Positions 25,402-34,025 of a DNA stretch of 64,000 bases are shown here, piece after piece. The notes under the pieces were generated by a model. The model was not told where the DNA came from, did not search any database, and saw only the letters and a list, made by a program, of their open reading frames with translations. The stretch's first letter is position 1, and each line of letters starts with the position of its first letter. Made by a program: the position numbers and the translations under genes. The stretch is from an uncultured Pseudovibrio sp. (GTDB taxonomy: Bacteria > Pseudomonadota > Alphaproteobacteria > Rhizobiales > Stappiaceae), in the NCBI GenBank assembly GCA_947496145.1, contig CANMBS010000029.1, positions 1 to 64,000 of the forward strand. Direction: 5' to 3'.

Positions 25402-26385
25402 ATGAATACAGGAGCTTCAAATACTTCAAGCGCTTACTATCTGTACGCTATTGTTCCGCTCTCAGCCTCCGAGCAAGTTAAAGCTTGCCTCGTCGACGGC
25501 CTTAAACTGATCTGCGGTGAAACATATGCCGTTGTTGCCCGTCCGTGTGAAAGCGCAATCCCCCCGAAAGATGACCGCGAAAAGCTGGCTCGATTACTAA
25601 TCGCGCATCAGCAGGTAATCCAGACTATCAGGGAACTGACGCCAGTTTTGCCCGTAAAGTTTGGCTGTGTTGCTCCTGATCTGAACAGTTTGAAGCATTG
25701 CCTTATTTCTGGTGAGACGAAGTTTGCTAAAGCATTTTTGCAGTTTTCAGAAAAGTCTCAATACGAAATCATCGTTACATGGGAACTTGATGCCATATTT
25801 GCCGAGATTGCTCAATCTGAGGAAATTATGCAGCAAAAGAATGCAGGCGTAAGTGCGCTCGAGCTGGGTGGTACAGTTAAAAAACTGCTTGATGAAAAAC
25901 GCAGTAAGCTGGCTTCAAAACTGTCTTCTGCATTATGTGCCGTTTCCGCAGATGCTGTCGGTAATTTGCTGTTGAATGACAGTATGGTGCTGAACCTTGC
26001 AGTACTCATCGACGATTACGAAACTGATGCGCTGGATGTCTGCCTTGAAGAGCTGGATGAAGCTCACGATGGCAATCTCAACTTTCGCTGTGTTGGACCT
26101 TTGCCGCCCTATAGCTTCGCCAGTGTCGAAGTAGATTTCTTTGATCACGGCAAAGTATCGTGGGCTCGTAATATCCTTGGTGTAGATGAAAATGCCTATC
26201 CCGGAGACGTTAAAGCGGCCTATCACAAGCTTGCAAAGGAAATGCACCCGGATTTGAAGAGCTCATCTTCAGATGAGACAGATATGTCTGCCTTGCAGGA
26301 TGCTTATGAAACGATCTGTGCTTTAAATGAAGCCGGAGGCCCTGCGCAGGTTTCTGTTCGTCGACAGGAAATCAGAACGGATTAA
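25402..26385 (+). CDS. GvpL/GvpF protein fused to a C-terminal J domain
   Basis: The product is 327 residues. Residues 1 to about 245 are GvpL/F (YYLYAIVPLS, LPVKFGCVAPD, RCVGPLPPYSFASVEVDF). From about 253 there is a J-domain-like segment (ARNILGVDENAYPGDVKAAY, then KEMHPDLK with the diagnostic HPD, and ALQDAYETI). J domains stimulate the ATPase of DnaK-type chaperones, so this protein could recruit DnaK to nascent vesicles. GAGG lies seven bases before the ATG. Free-standing GvpF/L copies flank it, making a division of labour likely. Confidence 0.88.
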   Translation: MNTGASNTSSAYYLYAIVPLSASEQVKACLVDGLKLICGETYAVVARPCESAIPPKDDREKLARLLIAHQQVIQTIRELTPVLPVKFGCVAPDLNSLKHCLISGETKFAKAFLQFSEKSQYEIIVTWELDAIFAEIAQSEEIMQQKNAGVSALELGGTVKKLLDEKRSKLASKLSSALCAVSADAVGNLLLNDSMVLNLAVLIDDYETDALDVCLEELDEAHDGNLNFRCVGPLPPYSFASVEVDFFDHGKVSWARNILGVDENAYPGDVKAAYHKLAKEMHPDLKSSSSDETDMSALQDAYETICALNEAGGPAQVSVRRQEIRTD

Positions 26386-26395
26386 GGATAGGCCT

Positions 26396-27229
26396 ATGAC
26401 TTGTGCAGAACCTCTCATTTATCTGTTTGGCATTGCGCGCACTGGTAAGCATCAGGGAAACCACGGCGGAGCAAAGACTGTAGGAACCGTAAAATTTAGC
26501 GGACTACGGAACATCAGTGAGGGGGATCTTTGCTCAATCGTCAGCGACCTGCATTTACCTGAGGGAACGGAGTTAAACTCTCTTTTAGAATGCCCGGAAC
26601 AGGCAGAAGCGCTCGTACTGCACCACCATGGTGTGCTGAAACAGGAATGTGCGCAGACCGAGGTACTACCTCTTCGCTTTGGTGCTGTTTTCCGCAATGA
26701 GGGAAGCCTGCGGGAAGTACTGGCGAAAGGGCAACAGCAATATCTTGAGACCCTCGCGGAGCTGGAAGATTCAATCGAATGGGGAGTGAAAGTCTATTGC
26801 GACAGAGCCACTTTCCAAAACTTCGTCAAAAGCCAGTCTCCCCGCATTACTGCAGTGCAGACGGAGCTTAAAAACGCAAGCAAGGGCAAAGAGTTTTTCC
26901 TTCGCCGCAAGCAACAAAAACTGCTTGAGGAAGAGACAGATCTCATTCTTTACAAGAGTACGAGCGATTTGCTGACCAAGCTCAAATCCTTTGCAAAAAA
27001 ACACGCCGTCGGCAAGGTCAATCGGGCCAGCGTTCATGAAGGCGGGAAGAACCTCATTTGCAACGATGCCTTTCTGGTTGAAAGGACACAGAAAGACAAC
27101 TTTCATCAGGAGATCAATAAACTGAATGAGGAATGCGTTGCCCTAGGAATTAAACTGGAAATCACCGGCCCCTGGCCTTCCTATAGTTTTGCCTCATCAA
27201 AACTTGATGGAGGTAAGCATGATACCTGA
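26396..27229 (+). CDS. GvpL/GvpF-family gas vesicle protein, copy 3
   Basis: The product is 277 residues from the ATG at 26396 (MTCAEPLIYLFG), with AAGGA seven bases upstream; the frame is open further upstream but overlaps the previous gene. Conserved GvpL/F parts are EVLPLRFGAVFRNEGSL and the C-terminal ITGPWPSYSFASSKL. The central section is longer than in copy 1 and Lys-rich (SKGKEFFLRRKQQKLLEEE). It overlaps the next small gene by 11 bp. Confidence 0.88.
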   Translation: MTCAEPLIYLFGIARTGKHQGNHGGAKTVGTVKFSGLRNISEGDLCSIVSDLHLPEGTELNSLLECPEQAEALVLHHHGVLKQECAQTEVLPLRFGAVFRNEGSLREVLAKGQQQYLETLAELEDSIEWGVKVYCDRATFQNFVKSQSPRITAVQTELKNASKGKEFFLRRKQQKLLEEETDLILYKSTSDLLTKLKSFAKKHAVGKVNRASVHEGGKNLICNDAFLVERTQKDNFHQEINKLNEECVALGIKLEITGPWPSYSFASSKLDGGKHDT

Positions 27230-27428
27230 CGCCTCTCAGGAAAATGAACTTGAGATCGCTGATCTGCTGGACCGCGCTCTTTATAAGGGCGTCGTGATTG
27301 CGGGTGAGGCTACAATTTCTCTGGCTGGAGTCGATCTCATCTATGTCGGGCTTCAGCTCGTCGTTGCTTCAGCCGATACAATCCGAAAAGCCTCTGAAAA
27401 AGAGCAGGATACGATGGAGGTTCATTGA
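27219..27428 (+). CDS. Small GvpA-family protein (GvpS/GvpJ type)
   Basis: The product is 69 residues with GGAGG five bases before the ATG at 27219. It keeps the GvpA core (ELEIADLLDRALYKGVVIAG, ATISLAGVDLIYVGLQLVV, ASADTI) but is more divergent than GvpA itself and ends in an acidic tail. Such short third members are called GvpS or GvpM in other clusters; I cannot choose between the names. It overlaps both neighbours, so it is embedded in the operon. Confidence 0.82.
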   Translation: MIPDASQENELEIADLLDRALYKGVVIAGEATISLAGVDLIYVGLQLVVASADTIRKASEKEQDTMEVH

Positions 27429-28132
27429 TGCCTCTTCATATCTACGGAATTATTGATGCTTCTCAATTAAGAGGAGATATTCCGCAGGGCCATGAAGGGG
27501 ACCCGGTGAAAACCCTTTTCGTTGAAGGCCTGTCTGTTGTCATCAGCTCATCAACCTCTGCACTTTCAGCAGTTTCAGTTGAGCCGGTTTTACATCATGA
27601 GAAAATTATGAAGACATTGATGCAGCACCACACAGTTTTGCCAATGAGGTTCGGAATGGTTTGTGAACCGGACAATCTTATCGCACTGGTCAAAAAACGT
27701 TTGGCCGCGATCCGGGAGAACCTGCAAGAACTAAGTGGTAAGAGGGAAATGGCACTACGGATAAGTATAGCTAACCCTGTAAAGCCACAGACTAAGACAA
27801 TGAATGCCTCAGTATCTGGTGAAAGGGGGTCCGGGAAGGACTACCTTATGAAACGCATTGAAGAAGATCAAAATCACAGGCAGATCAGGAAGAAGCTTAA
27901 AGAAATTCAATCAGTTATTGATGTCGCCGCAGCCAGATTTATTTGGCTTAACACAAGTGAACTTACAGAGCCTTTCAAGGCCTCTTGTCTGGTAGATCTC
28001 AACCAGATCGGCGCGTTTCTGACCACTGTAAAATCACTGGAAGACCACAACCTGCAAATCAGCTGTACCGGCCCCTGGGCCCCCTATTCTTTTGTAAGTC
28101 CACAAGCAGCTTTGGGGGCAATCAATGAGTAA
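27428..28132 (+). CDS. GvpL/GvpF-family gas vesicle protein, copy 4 (short)
   Basis: The product is 234 residues; the ATG at 27428 follows GGAGG at seven bases and overlaps the previous stop by one base. Conserved parts are the N-terminal LHIYGIIDASQ, the central HHTVLPMRFGMVCEPDNL and the C-terminal ISCTGPWAPYSFVSP. It is the most divergent GvpL/F here, with a shortened middle rich in Lys and Arg. It overlaps gvpK by eight bases. Confidence 0.87.
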   Translation: MPLHIYGIIDASQLRGDIPQGHEGDPVKTLFVEGLSVVISSSTSALSAVSVEPVLHHEKIMKTLMQHHTVLPMRFGMVCEPDNLIALVKKRLAAIRENLQELSGKREMALRISIANPVKPQTKTMNASVSGERGSGKDYLMKRIEEDQNHRQIRKKLKEIQSVIDVAAARFIWLNTSELTEPFKASCLVDLNQIGAFLTTVKSLEDHNLQISCTGPWAPYSFVSPQAALGAINE

Positions 28133-28520
28133 CCAGTCAAATTTTTCAAAGGAAGCACTCAAAAGCATGCAGGAAACCGACAGTAGGGAGCAGCTGTCGG
28201 CAGCGTTTGATGGCGCGAATCTGGTATCTGGCAGCCCTGATCATATTCAGACAGACGCAGAGAATGTCGCTGATGATCTGGTCCGGCTGGTTTTAACGCT
28301 CATTGATACCCTTCGGCAGCTGATGGAGCGTCAAGCGATACGCCGGGTTGAAAACGGGACACTCTCAGAAGATGAAATTGAACATCTTGGATTGACTCTT
28401 ATGCGTCTTGAGGAGCGCATGGAAGAGTTGAAAACTCATTTCAACATTGCAGATGAGGACCTGAGTCTGAGACTGGATGCTTTGGGAAAGCTGAAAGATA
28501 TTCTCAAGGAAGACAACTAG
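28125..28520 (+). CDS. gvpK: Gas vesicle protein GvpK
   Basis: The product is 131 residues. The GvpK domain is clear: NVADDLVRLVLTLIDTLRQL, MERQAIRRVENGTLSEDE, IEHLGLTLMRLEERMEEL and FNIADEDLSLRLDALGKL. GvpK is an essential minor assembly protein. An extra N-terminal ~40 residues is Ser/Gln-rich. A 66-bp gap separates it from the following ATPase gene. Confidence 0.93.
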   Translation: MSNQSNFSKEALKSMQETDSREQLSAAFDGANLVSGSPDHIQTDAENVADDLVRLVLTLIDTLRQLMERQAIRRVENGTLSEDEIEHLGLTLMRLEERMEELKTHFNIADEDLSLRLDALGKLKDILKEDN

Positions 28521-28586
28521 GAATCGATAAAGAAACAGCAATCCTACAATGCGTTTGAGCAGACAACACGATAAAAAAGAAAAAAG

Positions 28587-30737
28587 ATGAGCAACGGCAA
28601 ACAAGACACTCACAAAAAAAGCAGTTCGCTTCGGCATCTTAAAGTTACAGAAGCAGCACCTCAGGATGTTGGCCGCGGTCTGGCTCGCGTTGATCCTGCC
28701 GACGCTCGCGCGATTGGTCTGAAAATTGGCGATGTTATACAGATCAAAGGAAAAAGCTCGACAGTGGCTCGTGTCGTTCCCGCTCATGCAGACCAGCGTG
28801 GGCAAAGTCTGATCGCAATGGATGGCATTATTCGCGCCAACAGCGATGCTGGCCTTGGAGAACAGGTTGAAGTCAAACCCGTAAATGTAGAGCCAGCCAG
28901 ATTAGTTAAACTCACACCAGAGCGCGGTGTCTCTGCGAGAGGGGCCACTGGGCAGCAAATACTACGCCAGCTTCAGGGTATTCCCGTGATTGCAGGTGAT
29001 CGGGTACGTCTGTCTTCTTTCGGCAGCCATAATCAACATTTTACAGTGAGTGACACTCAACCTGCCGGGCCGGTATTGATTGAACCGTCCACGGCGATCC
29101 GTTGTGAAACAGGAGCAGACAGTGGCCCTCCCATCATAACCTATGAGGATATTGGTGGGTTAAAACGTGAGCTTGCGCTGATCCGTGAGATGATTGAACT
29201 CCCCCTCAGACATCCGCAGGTCTTTGAGCAGCTTGGTATTGATGCACCTAAAGGCGTCCTGATGCATGGGCCTCCCGGTTGCGGTAAAACACTGATCGCC
29301 CGCACGGTTGCACATGAATCTGACGCAAACTTCTTTGTCCTGAGCGGCCCCGAAATCATGCATAAGCACTACGGGGAAAGTGAGGCTCATCTGCGTAAGG
29401 TGTTTAAAGAGGCCTCCAAAGCACCAAGTATCATCTTTCTGGATGAGATTGATGCAATTGCGCCCAAACGGAATGCACTGGGAACGGAACAACAGGTTGA
29501 GCGTCGTGTTGTCTCTCAGCTGCTTACATTAATGGATGGGCTTGATGAACGTGGTCAGGTAGTTGTCATTGGCGCAACCAACCTTCCCGATGCGATTGAT
29601 CCTGCCTTGCGCAGGCCCGGTCGATTTGATCGTGAGATTGTTATTGGAGTTCCCAATCGTATTGGCAGGCGTGAAATTCTCGAAGTTCACACCCGCAGCA
29701 TGCCTCTTGCTGAGGATGTTGATCTGGAACGTCTTGCTCAGGTGACATACGGATTTGTTGGCGCTGATCTGCAATCATTAGTCCGGGAAGCCGCTATGGC
29801 GCGCTTGCGCCGCGTGTTTCAGGAACTGGATTTTGAGTTTGATAGTATCCCGGAAGAGATGCTTGAAGACCTTCGGGTAGAAATGGATGATTTTCAGCAG
29901 GCTCTGGCTGTCGTTGAGCCTTCTGCTATTCGCGAAGTCTTTACAGAAATTCCCAGTGTGAAATGGGAGGATGTCGGCGGTCTTACGGATGTAAAACAAC
30001 TTCTGTCTGAAGCAATTGAATGGCCACTGATGTATCCTGACCTGTTTCAGAAATCTGGCAGCACGCCCCCTTGTGGAGTATTGCTGAATGGCCCTCCGGG
30101 AGTAGGCAAAACCCTGATTGCAAAAGCGCTCGCAACCGAAAGCGGGGTAAATTTTATTTCCATCAAAGGTCCGGCCTTGATGAACAAATGGGTTGGAGAA
30201 AGCGAGAGGTCAATTCGTGAGGTGTTCCACAAGGCAAAACTGGCATCTCCCTGTATACTGTTTCTGGATGAAATTGACAGCATTGCCCCTCACAGAGGCA
30301 GTGGTGAAGCGAGCGCTGTAACCGATAGAATAATTGCTCAACTCCTCACGGAGATGGATGGAATTGAAGAGTTGCGCGATGTACTCATCCTCGCAGCGAC
30401 AAACCGCAAGGACCTCGTTGATCCGGCGTTACTTCGGGCAGGACGGTTTGACTACACCATTGACCTGCCATTTCCTGACCTTGATGCCCGCCGGGCAATT
30501 TATCGCGTGCACATGCAGGGCAGACCAATTGGTCCAGATGTGAAGCTGGAAACACTGGCAAATTATAGCGAAGGATATAGCGGAGCAGATATCGAACTAC
30601 ATTGCCGAAAGGCAGGTACATTAGCTATTCGGGACTTTCTTAACGATGGTCATGACCCTGTTACTGACATCGATAAACTGGAGGTTAACCAGAGGCATTT
30701 TTCAGCGGTTATGGAAGAAGATAAAGACGTTTATTAG
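28587..30737 (+). CDS. Cdc48/p97-type double AAA+ ATPase within the gas vesicle locus
   Basis: The product is 716 residues. The N-terminal ~185 residues form the Cdc48 double-psi barrel type N-domain ([28 protein letters not shown]). D1 has Walker A GPPGCGKT (about residue 228), Walker [14 protein letters not shown] and arginine-finger region [11 protein letters not shown]2 has GPPGVGKT (about residue 501), [15 protein letters not shown] and [15 protein letters not shown]. These are substrate-threading unfoldases best known in archaea and eukaryotes. The gene continues the rightward gvp operon 66 bp after gvpK. A role in vesicle protein remodelling or turnover is inference from position. No strong Shine-Dalgarno is visible. 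Confidence 0.93.
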   Translation: MSNGKQDTHKKSSSLRHLKVTEAAPQDVGRGLARVDPADARAIGLKIGDVIQIKGKSSTVARVVPAHADQRGQSLIAMDGIIRANSDAGLGEQVEVKPVNVEPARLVKLTPERGVSARGATGQQILRQLQGIPVIAGDRVRLSSFGSHNQHFTVSDTQPAGPVLIEPSTAIRCETGADSGPPIITYEDIGGLKRELALIREMIELPLRHPQVFEQLGIDAPKGVLMHGPPGCGKTLIARTVAHESDANFFVLSGPEIMHKHYGESEAHLRKVFKEASKAPSIIFLDEIDAIAPKRNALGTEQQVERRVVSQLLTLMDGLDERGQVVVIGATNLPDAIDPALRRPGRFDREIVIGVPNRIGRREILEVHTRSMPLAEDVDLERLAQVTYGFVGADLQSLVREAAMARLRRVFQELDFEFDSIPEEMLEDLRVEMDDFQQALAVVEPSAIREVFTEIPSVKWEDVGGLTDVKQLLSEAIEWPLMYPDLFQKSGSTPPCGVLLNGPPGVGKTLIAKALATESGVNFISIKGPALMNKWVGESERSIREVFHKAKLASPCILFLDEIDSIAPHRGSGEASAVTDRIIAQLLTEMDGIEELRDVLILAATNRKDLVDPALLRAGRFDYTIDLPFPDLDARRAIYRVHMQGRPIGPDVKLETLANYSEGYSGADIELHCRKAGTLAIRDFLNDGHDPVTDIDKLEVNQRHFSAVMEEDKDVY

Positions 30738-31312
30738 CGCTCCAGTAAAATGCGAACCTCAATGTCTTTTGGCAGGATTTCACGCAGCTTGTGGAGCGCT
30801 CCAATAAAAACAATGCCGACTTCCCCGGGCTGAAGGGTTTGATCAATACGGTCGCTGATAAACTGATCACGCTGCTTCATCAGCTTGCTGGCATTTGCCT
30901 GTTTTTCAGCTTCGGACTGGTCAGCAACGGTAAGAAGGTCTCGTTCAGCACAAAGCAGTGCGGGGTCTTCGGTGCCTTCAAACAGGCTACCTTTGCGAAT
31001 TAGATTTTGCAGGAGGCTATAATTGCGGCTACCAGCCTCGGCAACATCCCGAATAATCTCGGCTTCCTGCCCACAAACCGGCAGACCATCCTGATATAGC
31101 CGAACTTTTTTGTAGTCGAGATTAAGCCGTTCTATTTCCCGCTCTATCCGAAGCCAGTAAGCCGAAATTGCTTTACGACTCTCTTGCCAGGCTCTTAATC
31201 CATATCTGGCGACGTAAATCTGGCGTAATTTCTCTGCCTGTGATCCCATATCAGCACTTTCGTGAACAATGGGCACATAAATTAACCTGCGTCGTTCACT
31301 AAGGTCTTTCAT
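30734..31312 (-). CDS. Conserved protein of unknown function converging on the Cdc48 gene
   Basis: The product is about 192 residues from the ATG at 31312; a GTG at 31336 would add eight residues and neither start has a good Shine-Dalgarno. The N-terminus reads RRRLIYVPIVHESADMGS and the C-terminus VGIVFIGALHKLREILP, two segments with a conserved-looking His each, which loosely recall TraB/GumN-like domains; the centre is charged and helical. No signal peptide or membrane segment is seen. It overlaps the ATPase gene tail-to-tail by four bases. Function cannot be assigned. Confidence 0.65.
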   Translation of the reverse strand: MKDLSERRRLIYVPIVHESADMGSQAEKLRQIYVARYGLRAWQESRKAISAYWLRIEREIERLNLDYKKVRLYQDGLPVCGQEAEIIRDVAEAGSRNYSLLQNLIRKGSLFEGTEDPALLCAERDLLTVADQSEAEKQANASKLMKQRDQFISDRIDQTLQPGEVGIVFIGALHKLREILPKDIEVRILLER

Positions 31313-31336
31313 CTTGCAGATTTCTATCACGCTCAC

Positions 31337-31679
31337 ATTTAACGTATTAAGCTATTAAACAGATCCTGGATTAATATTCTCCTGCGACAAAGAAAGATGC
31401 GTTGTCACGTTAACTTAAGTATGGCGGCAGAACCCACACACCGGTTCATTTCAAGCATCAAACATGGCATTCCTCTGCCATTGAGTGAACGCTTTACAAA
31501 AATCCGATCCATCACTTTCCGGGACTAAACAAGTAGAGTGCAGCAATATCTCTACTTTTAAGCTCGATCAAACGTCGGGGGAATTACCATCTAATGACCA
31601 ATCAGAGCTGATGCCTGTGTTAAGTTAACAGTGCCGTCTTAGATGGCCTTTGATTTCATGAATAAATTAATCAGGTTCA
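31337..31679. other. Intergenic stretch between the gas vesicle and hydrogenase regions
   Basis: About 340 bp lie between the start of the conserved unknown gene and the hypF stop codon. I found no open frame with support, no clear intrinsic terminator for the hydrogenase operon and no recognisable promoter motif beyond general AT-richness near the unknown gene. Confidence 0.5.
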
Positions 31680-34025
31680 TTATTTAGCTTGATGCATGGC
31701 GTTATCATCGCATAGCAACTGCGCTGCTGCAATGACGCCCTGTCCCAGGCTAATTCCACCGTCACCAGCGGGAAACTGCGCAGGCATAAGAGTAAGGATA
31801 CTTCGATCTACCAAGAGCTTAAAGGTTAGTTCGGCAAGGAGTTTATTTTGAAAAACACCGCCTGTCAGCACCACATGGCTAAATCTATGCGTTCTTGATA
31901 ACTCTTCGCATTTGCTGGCAATGGCAAGGGCCAGAGTGTTGTGAAACCGTTTAGCAAGAGTTGACTTTGCAACGCCAACGCTCATGTCCTTCAGCATCCC
32001 CTCCCACAAGTCCTTCCACTGCAAAACCGCCCCGCTGTTTTTTATCGTATAGGCAGAAGAATCTGAGGGAGCAGTCTCGGCAAGGGCTTGCAGGGCCATA
32101 GCAGCTTCTCCTTCAAAAGACTGGTCTTCCGGGCAAAGATCTAAGGCAAAGGCAACTGCATCGAACAATCGTCCGGCAGAAGATATGAGTGGAGCGTTCA
32201 GACCACGCTCGATCATTTGAGAAAGCTGTTTGAGTGGCTTTTGCTCTAGCCGTTGAACAAAAGCTAAATCACCAAACTCATTTTGGACCTTCTCCCAACC
32301 CAGACAGTGATGCAAATGAGCAAATGTGTTACGCCATGGCTCACGCGATGCTTTTTCACCACCCACAAGCGCTGTACTTTGAAACTGCGCCAGTCTTTCG
32401 TAGTCGGTGTAAGTTGCAAGCAGAAACTCGCCGCCCCATAACTCTCCATTATCTCCTGCACCAAGGCCATCAAGCGCCACGCCCAATACAGGTGCACCAC
32501 GAAGGGGGATGCCATGCTCCGCCATGCAAGCAGCAATATGAGCATGATGGTGTTGGACTTTTAAAAGTTCTGCACCAAGATCAGCAGCAAGCTGCTCTCC
32601 CCAACGGCTGGAGAAGTAATTTTCGTGCCTATCCACGGCAATATAGGAGGGACTAAACTGTTGCATCTGGCAATAAAGATCCAGCGCTTTGCGAAAATCA
32701 GCGTGAACGCGCGGCGTTTCCAAATCTCCGATATGTTGAGAAACTATGGCCGCGCCATCCTTGATCAGGCAAAACGTGTTTTTCAACTCCCCCCCCATAG
32801 CAAGAACGGGTGGTGTGGCTTCAAAACCTTCAGGAAGAGCAAGAGGCTCTGGCACAAAACCGCGAGCCCTGCGCAACAAAACTGGTTTGCCAGCAACCTC
32901 CTGAAGGACTGAATCGTCCAACCGGTTCACAATCTTCCGGTCATGGATCAGAAAATACTCAGCAATACCAAAGAGGCGGGAAACAGCCTCTTCGTTCTCA
33001 ACGACCTGTGGCTCATTAGAAAGGTTGGCAGAGGTCATCACCACTGGCGTTTCGAACTCCTGCAACAACACATGATGTAAAGGTGTATAAGGCAAAAAGA
33101 ACCCAAGCGTGTTCTGCCCGGGGGCCAGATCAAACGCAAGAGGCGGCGCTTGCTCTTTCCGCCGCAGCAAAACAATAGGAGATGATGGTTTTTTCAGACA
33201 GCGTTCCAGAAAAGGCGGTAAGTCGGCGTATTTCCTGATACAGGTCACATCCCGCGCCATGAGAGCCAGAGGTTTGCCCCATCGTTTTTTCCGTTGTCGA
33301 AGGCGTGCCACGGCACTGCTGTTCGTGGCATCACAGACAAAGTGAAAGCCGCCGATCCCTTTTATGGCGACAATACAGCCTTTCCTGATCAGTTGAGCTG
33401 CAAAAGTAACGTCATCCTGTTTGCTCGTTGCAGCCACCGGCAATCCATGCGCATCTAAAAGCATGACCTGAGGCCCGCAAGTGGGGCAGGCATTTGGCTG
33501 TGCGTGAAATCGGCGGTCCGCCGGATCATCATATTCTGCCTGACAATCCGGGCACATCTTAAATGGTGCCATGGAAGTCTTGGCGCGATCATAAGGAAGT
33601 GCACTCACGATAGATAGGCGCGGCCCGCAATGAGTGCAGTTAGTAAACGGGTAAAGGTAGCGCCGATTGCCGGGCTCAAGCGTTTCTTCCAGACATTGCG
33701 GACAGGTGGCAGCATCCGGAATAATGGAGGTCGCAACTCTGGTCTGCTCGCTTTTGGTAATGATGAAATCTGGATGAGGGCACGAGCCGGCCAGCTCTTC
33801 TGTTTCAATGGCATCAATGCGGGCAAGCTGCGGTTTTTCTTCAGTCAGTTCTGTAAGGAACTGGCTTTGTGCAGTTTCTGTGCCCCAGGCATGGATAAGA
33901 ACCCCCCCGCCATCGTTAAGCACTTCCCCTTTCAACCCCAGACGGTTGGCAATGAGCCAGACGGTAGGGCGAAATCCAACCCCCTGAACCAGACCACGCA
34001 CCCTGATTTTGCGCGCGACCTGCAT
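31680..34025 (-). CDS. hypF: Carbamoyltransferase HypF, [NiFe]-hydrogenase maturation
   Basis: The product is 781 residues from the ATG at 34025, which overlaps the hupV stop as TGATG. HypF makes thiocarbamoylated HypE, the source of the cyanide ligands of the active-site iron. Domains in order: acylphosphatase (RGLVQGVGFRPTVW), two zinc fingers (CPQCLEE with CTHCGPR; CPDCQAEY with CPTCGPQ), a YrdC-like domain (RKGCIVAIKGIGGFHFVCDA) and a Kae1-like carbamoyltransferase (VQHHHAHIAACMAEHG, VLTGGVFQNKLL). Length and order are normal. It is the last gene of the hydrogenase cluster. Confidence 0.96.
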   Translation of the reverse strand: MQVARKIRVRGLVQGVGFRPTVWLIANRLGLKGEVLNDGGGVLIHAWGTETAQSQFLTELTEEKPQLARIDAIETEELAGSCPHPDFIITKSEQTRVATSIIPDAATCPQCLEETLEPGNRRYLYPFTNCTHCGPRLSIVSALPYDRAKTSMAPFKMCPDCQAEYDDPADRRFHAQPNACPTCGPQVMLLDAHGLPVAATSKQDDVTFAAQLIRKGCIVAIKGIGGFHFVCDATNSSAVARLRQRKKRWGKPLALMARDVTCIRKYADLPPFLERCLKKPSSPIVLLRRKEQAPPLAFDLAPGQNTLGFFLPYTPLHHVLLQEFETPVVMTSANLSNEPQVVENEEAVSRLFGIAEYFLIHDRKIVNRLDDSVLQEVAGKPVLLRRARGFVPEPLALPEGFEATPPVLAMGGELKNTFCLIKDGAAIVSQHIGDLETPRVHADFRKALDLYCQMQQFSPSYIAVDRHENYFSSRWGEQLAADLGAELLKVQHHHAHIAACMAEHGIPLRGAPVLGVALDGLGAGDNGELWGGEFLLATYTDYERLAQFQSTALVGGEKASREPWRNTFAHLHHCLGWEKVQNEFGDLAFVQRLEQKPLKQLSQMIERGLNAPLISSAGRLFDAVAFALDLCPEDQSFEGEAAMALQALAETAPSDSSAYTIKNSGAVLQWKDLWEGMLKDMSVGVAKSTLAKRFHNTLALAIASKCEELSRTHRFSHVVLTGGVFQNKLLAELTFKLLVDRSILTLMPAQFPAGDGGISLGQGVIAAAQLLCDDNAMHQAK

